Positions 37,901-50,600 of a stretch of DNA of 64,000 bases are shown here, piece by piece. The stretch is taken from positions 3,666,870-3,730,869 of the forward strand of contig JACBWW010000050.1 in assembly GCA_020086605.1 (NCBI GenBank), given 5' to 3'. Within the stretch, counting starts at the first letter, position 1, and every line of letters starts with the position of its first letter. The position numbers and the translations under genes were made by a program. The DNA is from Lanius collurio (Eukaryota; Chordata; Aves; Passeriformes; Laniidae). Under the pieces are notes generated by a model. That model was not told the DNA's origin. It made no database searches and saw only the letters and a list, made by a program, of their open reading frames with translations.

Positions 37901-40900
37901 AGGCTGGACCAGATGGCTGCAACCCATCTGCCTTGGGGAGCTTTTATTGGGCGTGGCCGGTGGGAGGGGTGTCCTTGGAGATGGCAGGGCGAGTAATGCC
38001 AGCCACTCTCCCTCTGCTTTGCAGGTTCCCATTGTCTGCACCAAGGAGGGCTTGTGGACAGAGGAGTTCAAGCTGTGTGAGAGCTTGCAGGGCACCTGCC
38101 CACCACCCCCGGAGCTGAATCTCGTGGAGTACAAGTGTGAGCAGGGGCATGGCATAGGTGAGGGCAGATGAAAACCCAACTCTGTGTTGACTGAATCATC
38201 CCAGGGAGTTGATAGTCACAGTGACCCTTCCTGTACCACTCCCTGCTAAATATAAATATAAAAAAAGCTTGTTTCCTCTTCTGGCATCTTTATAAACACA
38301 GAGCCAGGGGTGGCTTTAGCCTTGTGCTCACCCTGGTTGCACTCTTGGGCGAGACCCAAAGCTAAAGCTCTCTCCAGCATTAAGCATCTCTCTTTTCAGA
38401 AGCAGCAGGGATTGTCCTTGGGGCAGACCCAGCTCTGCCTTCATTTTCCTGGTCTGTAACCCTCCATCTTCCCTGAGGTCTCTCCACTTGCTACGACTGT
38501 TGCTGTTGCAGGGTTCACGTGACAGGTCCTAGACAAAAGCTGTAAAAGCTGCAGTGACAACTGAGTGTAACAGGGCACTTTCACCAGATGAGGGACCGCA
38601 TCTTCCATTTCTGTCTGCAGGATGTGGCTGCTTTGTGCTTTCAGGAAAAAGCTGTGACAACTCAGCTGCAGTTGTTGCATCTGGTCTGACATCCCTCCGG
38701 ACAGGATGCTCGAGCACAGCCTGTGTTACTCCAAAGCAAACGCACCACTCGTCCCAGTCTGGGCAAACCAGGCTGAGGAGAGTCTAATGACAAGGCCTAC
38801 TGAGGTTAAGCTCAGGACAGACTTGATGTGAGGCTAGGCTTAGGGCTGGGATCACACCTGGTTTTCCAAGGTGGTTTTTGCAGCTTTTTTTTTCTTCCTG
38901 GGTCGTGGGAATTCTCTGTGGTAGGAAAATTGTGAAAGACTCTTCTTAACCTGTCAGCAAGCATCACATAACATCCAGGCCAGACTTATTTTCATGCTGG
39001 GATCCCATGTCCTGCCATCAAGATTAGAATCTTTCTCTTAGGCTGTGTTCAGTTTTCCTTTCACCTGGGAGAAGAGAATTGGGCACAACTCCTGTGGGCT
39101 CTTGGATAATTCAGGATTTGGGGAAGGAATTGCTGTCCCAGACTGGGAGGAAAAGGTCTCCATGTCTGTCTCTACCATCAGTGCTGGCTTCCTATAAGAC
39201 ATCAATGTCTGGCTTCTGGTGAGGTCCTCAAGGCTCTCCCTCCTCCCACAGGTGCTGTGTGCATTCCTTCCTGTATCATTCCTCCCAGTGACCCCGTCAT
39301 ACTGCCCAAAAACGTCACTGCTGAGACCATGGATCACCGGATGCAGCCCACCAGAGTCCAGGTAAAAGGGGAGATGAGTTCCTCTAGCAGGAGGGTTGCT
39401 GGCAGCATGGAGAAGGAACCTCCCTTCCTCTCCATCTGGTGTTTGAACCCAAAATCTCTGCCTCGGGTGGAGAAGGGTAAGACTTGGAAAGACAAGCAGT
39501 GGGTGCTGCTACGCATTCTCCTGCTCTCCTTATACCAAAGTGCAGCACAGCTATCAGCTCCCAAGCCAGCTTTCAAGGAATTGCAGGATACCACAATATG
39601 TGAAGTTTGATGCAAGAATCCCACTGATTTTTCAGGACGTGCTGTGTGCCTAAACCTGTTAAGCTGCTGTTTATTGTCAGCCAGTGTGCTGAGAGAGCAG
39701 AAGCCGCCTCTGGCACAGTGTGAGCCTGGGTCCCCAACTACCTGGCAGCGGAGATGCAATCCCAGGCAGGCATTTCCCTGCCAAGGAAGAGGCAGGGCAC
39801 TGTCAGCTGAAAGGTGTCTCCAGCTGCCAGGACCTGCTGGCCAGCCGGGTGCCTCTGCTGCTGGAACAGGGGAGCCTTTCCCTCCCCACCTCTTACTCAT
39901 TTTGTAGGCAAGGCAGCTCAAATAGCTCAAATAGTTTGGATCCTCATGGCACGACTTTACCAAAAAGCAGCTCTGCCGGGGTAATATTTCTTAAAATAAA
40001 AATGAGATGTATAAGGAAGGAGGTGGAACAAAGAAAAGCAAACAGTCTTCCCAGGAGCCAGTGCTCCCATCCAAATGCTTTCCCCTCCTCCTGGGAAGCT
40101 GCAGGAGGCCCAGCATCATGCCTGTGGATACTACCGTGCGTCGCCTTGAATCAGACCCACGGCGGGCGCTGCCGGGGGGGTGAGGATGCCTGGGGCATGT
40201 GGGGTGGTTAAGCACGAGCCTTGGAAGGAGTCCTTGCCTTTGAGGGATTGGATGGCTTGGCCCGTTGAGGCAGTGGTGTTCAGCTTCCCTTTCACCACCA
40301 CTGCAGGCTTTCGTGCAAGGGAGGCATTTTGCAGAGAGGAGGAGGAGGGAGAGGAGACGCTATTTTAAGAAGCAGCTCTGTCCCCTGCCAGGAGCTCTCT
40401 CCCCGGACCATCTTGTTTTCCTCTCTGTCCTGGCTTCTGTCTCTGCTCCCCACTTGGCTCCCCCAAGCCTCCAACAGTTTGCTGTTCCCGGGAGCTGCCA
40501 TGCTCCATGAGATGGAGAGGACAGGGAAAACAACACTGAGATCTGCAGAGGCCACTCAGGGAAGGCACAGTCCCGTTTTGCTTTCAGCTCTGATTCGATG
40601 CATCCCACAGCAGGTTTGTCTCTCTGCCCTGATTTCCCAGCCTGGAATATGTGTATGCTAAAATAGCATCCAAGTTGCTCAACAACCACATACACAACAC
40701 CTCCGTGGGGCTGGGATGCACACATCCTCTAGGCTGAGCAGGAATTGGTGGGCTCTGGAATTCCCCAGCCTCTGCCCCACTAGGGTGGCTCCCTCTGGGT
40801 CTGCCCTCCCTGCACTGGTTGAGGATGGCCAGGACCTCATCCTGCTCCAACCTCATTCCAGTCTTGGCTAAAGATGGTGCAGAAGGACCTGCAGGCAGTC

Positions 40901-41653
40901 TGTGTGGGCAGAGCTGCCCCATCCCTAGCTGCTGTGCCACCTGGGGATGCTGGGGCCGGTCTTCCTGCTGCTGAACATGTCAAACAAGAGGCTGGGAGAA
41001 AGCTCACCTACCCCTCAGTGTGATTCCCGTGCTGCAAAGGGCATCCTAGGACACTTTCACAGGCCAGACGCTGTTTTATGGGGCCTCAGATTTCAAAGCC
41101 TGCCCGAGCTTTACAAGGAGGAAATTGCATGTGCGGTGGGGCTTTTCTTCCCCCTGTGTAATCATGAGTGTTCCCCACAAACCCCAGCTAAATGAGCAGG
41201 GCCGTGCGTTCCAGGGCCGGGAAACCAAGCCCTTCACATCTCCTCTTGTGTCCATCTGGCTGCAGCAGCCGAGTTTGTGCCTTGTAAATACCAGTGAGAA
41301 CCTCAGAGTGACCGTGAGTCCAGTGTATCTACCTCAGGTCAGGTCTGGGGAGATGAGTCCTCCCAGGGTGCAGCTTTTGGAGCCTGAGCAGGGATCCGTG
41401 AGCCAGTTGTTGTAGGCACTGAGTGAGGACCAGCTGAGAAGATGGAGAATTCAGCATCACACAGAGACATGATGGTGGACTCCAGCCTCATGTGGCTTAC
41501 CCCCAGCAGCAGCTGCTGGCTGAGTTAGGCACTGTGGTGGCACTGCCAGCCAAACCCACTTCTCAGGTAGCTCCTGTTCTCTTCCAGTTTTGTATCAATA
41601 TAGGAACACAGAATCACTAAGGCTGGAAAAGACTTCCCAGATCACCAGTACAC

Positions 41654-41694
<41 letters not shown>

Positions 41695-44600
41695 TATCTG
41701 GCCTCTGCCTTGAACAATGTACCCTGCTCCATGGGTTCAGCAGCTACCCTTGGTTTGGCAGGCCTCAAAGGGTGCAGAGAGGGTCCTGGGGGTGTCACTG
41801 CTGTTCTGCCCCCGAGTGAGCAGTGCAGTGTTGTAGGAGACCCTCTAACTCCAGAAAGCACTTCTGGCTGTTTCCCTCCCTCCCCCACCTCGCCTAACTG
41901 CTGTCTTCTCCTTCTCTCCCAGAACATTGTGTGCACGGGCAGGCTGCGGTGGTACCCGGACCCCTCTGCCATCCACTGCATCCAGTCGTGCGAGGTAAGC
42001 CCTCCCTGCCCCAGCACAAGCTGCCTGCTCCTTGCAGGAGAGCTCCTGGCAGTGAAGCCCTGCATCCAGCACAAACCAGACTGCTTTGACCTTGTGTTTG
42101 CTCCAAGCTGGGCCAGGGCTTGCTGGGTGAGCAGAGATAGCAGGGGAAGCTATCCTTGGGTAGGGTCCCCACAGCCAGGGCGATGCTGGGGAGCAGGAGC
42201 TGCACAATAACCCATTTCCTTCCTTGCCTGCTTCTTGTTGGCCAGCTCAGGCAGAATATTCTAGCAAAAGGATTTCACTGGCAAGGGGTATCCCCCAAAA
42301 GCCTGAGCTGGCTCCAAGCTGGAATATTTGCTTAACCAGAACCGCAGTTCTGGAGTAACATGGGTCCAGAAAAGCCCTGCGTGGCTCACCTGTCCAAACC
42401 AAACAATCAGGATTTCCAGCCTTGTACATGCAAAACAAACTGCTCCTGAAGAATCTGCAGACAAAGAATTCCTTGCAGGAATTGGTTAGCCACTCATTTA
42501 GCTTTGAATAATGACCAGGCAAGAGAAAATCATAGGCAGCCTGGAGTCAGTTTGCAAAGGAAATTAAAAATAGGCAGTCTTTGTCAAGCACTAGTTGTTA
42601 TTATGATTGAGGATAAAAGGAAAAAGGGGGGAAATTTTGGAATGTTGTATGCTGAAAATTTGGGATTTTTACCAAAAGGGAAAATGTAAATGGAGGTTGC
42701 ACACCAAAAATAGCTTTGGGGTTTGCTGATTGTATTTTTTCTTGTGCTCATTTCAATGCGAATGATTGCTTTTCCTCGCTGGTTCTGCCGAGCTCAGCTC
42801 TTTGTCGACTGAAGTGTGGGGGAAAGGGCGATTTTGCAGGGGGCACGTCCCCAGGAAGGAAACCTTATGGTCTGCAGAAGGTGCAGCAGTTATTTCCCAA
42901 GTTCGTTGTCTGTGTTGTGTGCTTCTGCTGTGAGACACAGGCAGAAAGAGTGGGGGGAATGAGGTGCTGTGTGCTAGAGAGGTGTTTGGTGATTGAGCAC
43001 CGGACGTCAGTGACCCTCTGACACTTTGGGAGCTCCAAGTCTTCTAAACCACGTCTTTTAGCACAAATCTGGGGTGATGTGTCTGAAATGGGATGGCTTA
43101 AGTGGAAGAGCAGACCAGATGGTTGAGTGATTGTCTCTGTGGTGGTTCTGCTAGTGAGGGAGAACTTCTCCTTGTGCTCTCTGGGAGCTGCTTCTTTCAA
43201 AAAAGAAGCAGATGGAGTGTGAGGTGTTTCTTCTTCGCTTCCTGTGCAGCTCAGGTAACACAAAGCTGACACAAACTTGAGGACTCTCCCTTAGGCTCAG
43301 GTACACCAGACTGACCCTCGTGTTTCCACCTCTGGGGTTCCTGTGCTTCACCTTGGGTCTGTGCCTTCAGTGAGACATCCCATGTGGAATGATGAAAAAT
43401 GCCAGCTTATTTGTGTGTGTGAGAAACACACACACTGAGTACCTGCAGTCCCTAGTGTCTCAGGGTAAGTCACTGTGCTCTCATCAACCACCCAAAAGTG
43501 CTCACAGCTGATGTGAGCTCTTTCTGTTCCTATTTGCTTGTCACACTCCTTTACTCTTAGAAAGCAGCCCTAGGCAGGACTGTTGGCATGCAGGAGGTTA
43601 ACTAAGCCAAAATGCTGCAGTGTCCCACCAGAAGATGGAGAGATTCCGTGTTCTCCATCACCCTTGTAGACTTTTTAATGCTTTTTCTGCTTTCAATTAT
43701 TGTTTCATCAGGAATGACCATGCAGGCAGTACATATTCTTCCATCTGAGGTCTCACCAAAGCCCTGCACAAAGCTTCCTTGTGCTGGAAATGTCTCTTTT
43801 GATGGGACACAGGACTATATCTGTTGTTCCTGCAGTTGCATCAGTCTGGCAGTTCAGACATCCTGAGGTCAGCAAGTACACCCAGATCCTTCTCTTCCTC
43901 CTTTGTTTCCAACTGATGAGCACCAAGCTAACAGCAGATGTTTTGCCATCAGTACAAGAGCTTGCCCTTCAATTTTATACAAGAGAATGTCATCCTGTTT
44001 CTCTCTCTAGTCCTTCAGGTCATCTAACTCTTTGTTAGATACTCTGATCCTCCTCTGTGGAACAGTGCCTTCTTCCTTGTTAGCAGTTTCTTTAGGGCAG
44101 GCCTATTTTTAAGGTCACAGTCACTCACTGTAGCACTAATGAAGATTCATCCTCAGTTTCTTTCACCCGTATGCTCTCCTTTTTGACACAGCTCCCAGCC
44201 TCCTCCACATCCCTGTTTTCCTTCTCCTCACTTCTCACATACATGTCTTAGTTTATTCTTTTCCTTATGTTTCCTCCTACGGTGCTGCAAGCTGTTAAGA
44301 TTGGACCAGTAATCCAAATTTTCCTAGATAACATTTTTCCCCCCCACATGAGTTTTAGAGCAGTCACTGTCTTGCCACAAAAAGTAACTCTTACTGAAAG
44401 AGTCTCATTCAGAGACTTGCTGCTGCTTGGCACTGGGAAGGAGGGAGATGTTACCAGCCTCCCTGTTTGACCACAGAATACCCTGAAGGTGGTTTCTACC
44501 TCATCCGTGCTGACTTCCATCCTCATTCCTATTCCTCTCCTGCCCTCCTCCTTGTGACCAAATCCACTGCAGTTCTCAGAAGCTGTTTCACTTCCCCTGA

Positions 44601-47600
44601 TCTCTTGTGGGTGTGGAGGCAGCAGGAGCAGGGCAGAGAAAGGACATAACCTGTACTCTGTCCTCACTGCATGGTGGCCTCCCTCACACACATGGTTCTG
44701 CTTCACTTGCCGTGTCCATGGGTCATCTTAGTCCCAGGTTCCCTCTCACTTCACAGGAGTCCCTCGGTGGAGACACCTCCTTTAAGAGCCCAGACTCTGC
44801 CATCGCTGGGCAGTGAAGTGCTGTTCCAGTGGACTGTCCATGTCACCTCAGGTCTGAGTCACCCCTTGGAGATTCCGTTGTCTCTCCATTGACTGCCAAG
44901 TGTGTGTTGGAGCAGGAAGCTTTCTCTTCTGGATGCCTCAGTGAGCGGAGCAACCCTACTTAAGAGAAATCCAGGCCACCTGGCAGCTCGTACCGTCTCT
45001 CCCTGGTGGAGTCACTTCAGGCCGGGGCATGGGAGCAGTAGCCAAGGCTCAACCTTCCCAGCTCCACCTGGAGCTCTGCCTCACACTGGAAAGTCCAGGT
45101 CACCATGCAATGGCGTTAGAGGGACTCTCGCTCGTCTTTATCCCGCGCTGGCGGTGGATCAGCCTGCCTGCTCATCCCTCTCACTCCTCTCCCCACCTCC
45201 CTTCTCTTTCTGTTAATCTGGTCATCCATCTGCCTCCCGCTCTCCTGCTGCGCCTTGCCAAGTTCCCTGGTGCTGGAGCAGCGAGGCACGTACTTGAGGG
45301 AGGGAGGGAGGGATGCAAACCCTTCCAGGAGCCCGTCAGGAATACAAGTTAGCACTGAGCGCGCCTCGCCTTTCGAGGGCCAGCGGAACAACTCGTCCCC
45401 TGCCATCAGTAGAAAAACAGATGGCAGCACCAAGGGAGGGGGCTTGGGGCTGTCGGGAAAGTGGAGGAGGAGAGAAACTCCTCCTCCCCACCATGGTTTA
45501 GGAGGAGGTGGTTTTGGTCCTGGTGGCTTTTGACTGCCGTGAGGGAGGTGTTTGCAGCATCTGGGTCACGTTCTCCTAAGCCCATCCCAAGGTGATCACC
45601 TGTGCTCCTGCATCCTCCTGCTGTGCTCAAGAGCAGGTGACACTGTTGACTTCAGAGGAAGAGGCAGCATGTACAGAGATCCAGATTGCTCCCTTGGGCT
45701 GTTCCTGCCAAGGTCCAAAACAGTCTTTGCATGAGCATGGCTGCCACAGAGCACCTCCTGGTCTGTGCTGTGCCCTACCTCTGCACCCTTCTACCTCCCA
45801 CCACAGGGGCTCCTGTGCTTCACAATGTAGACGTGGTTTAGGTGCAAAAGTTTGCTTATTTTATCATCATCGTGCTTACCCAGTGTTGTTCACAGGACGG
45901 GGTAACCATCACTGTCCTGCTCAAGTGCACTCAGAGCAAGCTAGGCTGCTCTCACAGTGACCAGATTGAACGTGGGCAGCTTTTTTTGGGCTGCCAACAG
46001 ATTGTGCAGCATGCTGGCCTCATTCTCACCTCCAGCTGCACATCATCATGTGCAGGTAGCAAAGGGATAATGGGAAGGGACCTTGACTTGAGGTCTCTGC
46101 CTCATGGGCCATACCAGAACACTGTTGTGAGCATGAGCTGCTGGGAATTTCTCAGGTCTTCCCTGCATGAGGACATGGTCTTGCTGCCCTCTCCTGCTGC
46201 TGGTCATGTTATCACAATTGTAAAATGTTAATCTGTTCTGTTTTGTGGTTTTCCTGAGGTATTACAATGGAAATGATTAAATAGGGACTGAAGTGTGTTT
46301 GTGGTTGCAAGTTATTCCTGAGTCTCCCTGATCCAACAGGTAGTGAAGGACCCCGAAGCGCTCTTCCCACAAGCATGCACTAAACCCTCACTCAGCACAT
46401 CTGTGGCTCGTGTCCAGCATTTCTCAGTCAGCATTAACCCTTTTGATGGCATATGCAATAAGGGCAGTGGCAAGTGTCACCTAAAACCTGCTGTTCTTTC
46501 ATGTGGTGGGAGACAGGGTGAGGCTTGTTCCCTGGGGAAGCACTGCAGCTGGAGCCCAGCTCCTCAGTACCAGCAGGGCTGGGGACCCTTGGTTCTCCCT
46601 CATCCCAGACTTGGGGGTCTCTCATTTTGTGCCCATGGCAAAACTCAGCACAGGAAGCTGGTAAGGAATGTGTGATGCTGGTGGAATGCTCTGCTCTGGG
46701 AAAGATTCTCTTCTGTACTTCTGGGGCTTAAGGCAGTGAGGACTACAGGCACCCCAGCTGCTCCAAGGAGAGTCTCCAGAGCAACTCGAGCAGCATGGCC
46801 AGAATTTAGTCACCCTCTCGTGCTTCACACGTCATCCCTCTCTCCTCTCTTGGACCAGGCAGTGCTGTACCTTCCACCCTGCTTTCGTGCAGCCTGTGCA
46901 CACGGTGGGGGAGCATAGGGAGCAAGGACTGCAGGTAGTGGTCACTTCTGGATCAGACCTGGCCTCCAACTGGTGAAGGCAAAGCCCTTCATGGTGGGGA
47001 GGTGGAAGGCAAGATAGGGAGCTCTTTACACACCTGCTGGGTACATTTTCATGCTGCTTTTAACAGGGGTAGTGTGGGCTGCTCAGCATGGGATATAGCC
47101 TTCCAGGGGATGATCCCAAAGAATCTGTTCCTCTTCCAAAAATCTCAGCTGAGGCATGCTTTTCCTAAACAGCCAGAAAATCTCTGTCCCCTGCACACAC
47201 ATAGAGGGTAATTGTAAAAGCATCATTTTATTAAGAGACAAAGCAGAGGGAAATAAAATGATCACACAGCAGCACCGTGCAAGGACAAGGGACAGGTGCC
47301 CCTCCCCTACCTGCAGGGACAGACTCACAGGACCCCAAAAAGTCTTTTGGCATGGGTAGGGCTCCAGCAGCCAGGCACAGCACCAGTGCTGGTAGAGCCC
47401 CAAAGAGGTGGGAGCAGCCTCAGCTTCCCCAAGCCACATTGTGCCAGCACTGGGGATGTGCTGCTGCTTCTCTGCCCTCTCCAGTTCAGGTGCCTTCCCT
47501 TCATCCCTGCCCACGTCCTGTTTCCCCCCTCAGAGCAGTCCCAGTCGTGCAGCCGGTGATGCAGACAGAGTGGAAAACCACTGAAAGCACCCGCTGAAAT

Positions 47601-50600
47601 AAAAATCAATGAGTCGTTTCTGATAATAAACATCCCCAAGCGTAGCCCAGCCAACTGCTCTTCCAACACGAATATTCATTCCCCTTCAGCTCCTTCATCC
47701 CTTGTACATTGTTTTTCTTTCTGTTTAAGATCTGTAACAAGAACTTGGCAGAAACCAGATACAAGTGGGTCAGGAGGCCCTTGTGGTTTTCAAGGCTTGT
47801 TTTCCATAACCCGTTCTATCCTGTAACATATTTTGCACAAATGGCTTGGCAGAAGATCTAATCCATGCAGCAGGCGAGCTGCTGAGGGCAGGATGGCAGG
47901 CTGGTGCTCGTGGCATGGGAAGTCCTGCCTTCCCTTGTGTGTCACAGCAGTGTCCCTGTGAATGGTGAGCACTGGGGACTATCTCTGGGAGCCACCATGC
48001 TTGCCAGGAGCACTATTGACACACAGCAGCTTCCCCTGCTCCTCTATCCCTGTCCCTTCCTGCTTCTGTTTCTCTTCTCCTGCTAGCATTGAGATCAGGG
48101 TGTAAAAAGGGCAAGGCTAAGGAGCTCACCATGAATAGATCATAGACATGGATGTTTTGATGGAAACAAAGACCTGCTCCAATGTGGTGATCTATACAAG
48201 CTTCTCCTCCCTTTCTTCCCTCTTGTCCCTTGGACTGTGCAAAGACCTTTCCAGATGGCTCTCTGCTGAGACATGAGGCCTCTGGGCAGCACAGCACAGA
48301 GCAGGACAGGGATACACATCTCCATTCAGGGGTCCAAAGTGCCACAGGTTTAATTCTGCAGCAGAAGTGTGTCCCAGCCAAATCTTGGCCTGGGATGGAG
48401 GAGAACTTTCTGGCACCGTGAAGGCCCCAACCTGGTCTCCCAGGAGGGTCAGCACCAGCAGCCCACGGAGCCTCTGTGCACTCCCTCCCCCTTTCAGACA
48501 CCAATCCTCCACAACCTCAGCACAGACTGGCTCCCATAAGCCTGGCTGTTTGCAGGAAACCCGTGTCTAAGGGACCCCAGTGTCCTGAAGAACACCTAGA
48601 GCTCCACACCGAGACTGCTGGGAGCTGGTATGGTAGTACCAGTGATGGTCCATGAGCTGAAACCAGGCAGCAGGATGTCACAGCCCTGCAGCCATCACCT
48701 CTGCCCTGAAGGGTTCCTTCAGGCCTATGGAGAATGTCCTCAAGCAACAAGCCTCTGTTTCTGTAGGGAGACTTGGGGAGAAGACATTGGGGCTGGAGCA
48801 GATGTTTCTGGAGACCTGAGATGTGACATAAGCGATCTGCATGCTCAGCTGAAGAGTGGCTCAGGGACACCAGCAAGCTCAGAAGCAGTTGGAATTTCGC
48901 TGTTTTGCTTTCTGTCTGCATCTGAGGTGATGGGGCAGGTCCATGATGTCTCCAACAAGCCATTCTATGGGCGTGTACCCCCAAGGGACAGCTGCCACAG
49001 TTTGAAAGGAGCAGAGGGATGGCTCAGGGGGCAGAAACTGGAAGACATAAAAATGGGAAATGAAGCACTAAGTCTGTAGGTTTTTTTGGGCCACTTGGTC
49101 CCAGGTTCTTGTCTCCAAATTTCTAGAGGTCTCTTCCTCTCAGTGGTGCTCACCCTGCTTCCCTCTTTACAATGGACTAGGTAGACCTTGCTCACTGCTT
49201 AGGGCACAAAGTCATCCCAAAAAACTTTCTGACTGTAAGCCAGACCTGTTCCCTCTCCGTCCCTCTCTGTTTTTCAGAGCTGATTTCCTCCTTGTGCCAG
49301 AGAGCCTCCAAAAAGAGAGAAGGAAAGTGAATGTGCTTGGGGTGTCAAGGGGGGGAGAAAAAATAAAATAAAAGACACTGCAACAGAGAGAGGGCCAAGA
49401 AAAATATTTAATCCAAACAATGAACATTGTCATTTCCTCCCACAGTCTGCATTCCCAGTCAACTTCCCTGGGCAAGCAGGGAGAGCCAAGAATGACCGGG
49501 CTCTCTGCCTCACCAGCGTGAATGTGTGTAAGGAAAGGGATGTGTCCTGGGGACACGGTGCTACAGCATCACTTTAGCCAGCTCCTGTCGCATCTCTGGC
49601 CTCAAGGACTGACAGTTTTCTGCAGGGGAACAGTGGTTTGGAAGGATGGTGGAGGGACTGGGACAGGGATGGGAGGGGGAATTTTTGGGGACCCAAGCTG
49701 GCGTGGTGGATGTGTTGGGGCTTTAAGTGAACCTGATGTTTAACAAGGCTTTGGGCACTCTTCAAGCCCTCCCAGGGACCTCCCAGAGCTTTTGGAAAGA
49801 TCTTGCTAGTGGCTGAGGTGGGAGGAAGGGAAGACATCGGGCAGGGAGAAGCTCCCCTCTGCCTCTCCGAGTGTTCCTGCAGCCCATCCATGCCTTCCTC
49901 TCCCCACACACCCCACCTGTCCCTCCCTGCCACGGGCAGCACCTTCACCTGGGCCATGGCTTCTCTTGCATGCCTCAGACCCCTGGAGCTGGAGCACTCT
50001 CCAGCCCTGGGGCAACTCAGGCTCGTGTCCCATGGTTCTGTGAACCCTGATTTGGGCTGACATCCCCCTGCCACCAAAGGGATGGGGTTTCCAGCCCAGC
50101 TTCCCACCACCAGTGACTCATCTGTCCCAGGAGCAGAGTCACTGGTGGCAAAGCTGATGCACGAGGTGTGAGTCCCAGGGCAGCAGCAGCTTTTCCAGGG
50201 CTGGTCCCTGCCCAAATGGTGCTTCCCCTGTTTCTCTGGGGCTGCTTTCAAGGCAACAGCTGAGGAGGGCAAAGACACCTGTGCCTTCTCAGCCATGTGG
50301 CTGTGTCAGCATGCAAATGGTTCGAGCTTGATGCCCAGAATACCAATTCCCAAAGGGGAAAGTGAAAGGACAGCAAAATCCAGGCTGACTTAGAAGCTCC
50401 TTGAAAGCAGACTATGCACCCTCCTTGGATGGATCAGCACAGTCACAAAGCCCAGGACCAGTCTGGCAGAAAGCATTTTGCTTCTTAAGGCTGGACTTGA
50501 CTCCCTGAAACTGGGATCTGGCCTTTCAATGGCTGTGTGCACATAGAAACGACAAGCACTTTCCACCTCAGTAGATCAGGGGAGTCTTTCAGCTCCTCAG

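Larger units (their letters stand above)
39362..41922. other. PAPPA2 intron 17
   Basis: Phase-0 intron of 2561 bp. Contains a small CpG cluster near 40130-40170, a short CR1-type fragment at about 41598-41645 and a (CA)n microsatellite at 41658-41691. Confidence 0.8.

Noticed and set aside
39334..39963. 209-residue minus-strand open frame next to E17
   Set aside because: No conserved motif; part is antisense to E17.
41658..41691. CRISPR-like or regulatory repeat
   Set aside because: It is a plain CA microsatellite. No spacer-repeat structure exists anywhere in the window.
49574..50296. 240-residue minus-strand open frame
   Set aside because: Low-complexity Ser/Pro/Gly composition and no family resemblance; treated as chance.
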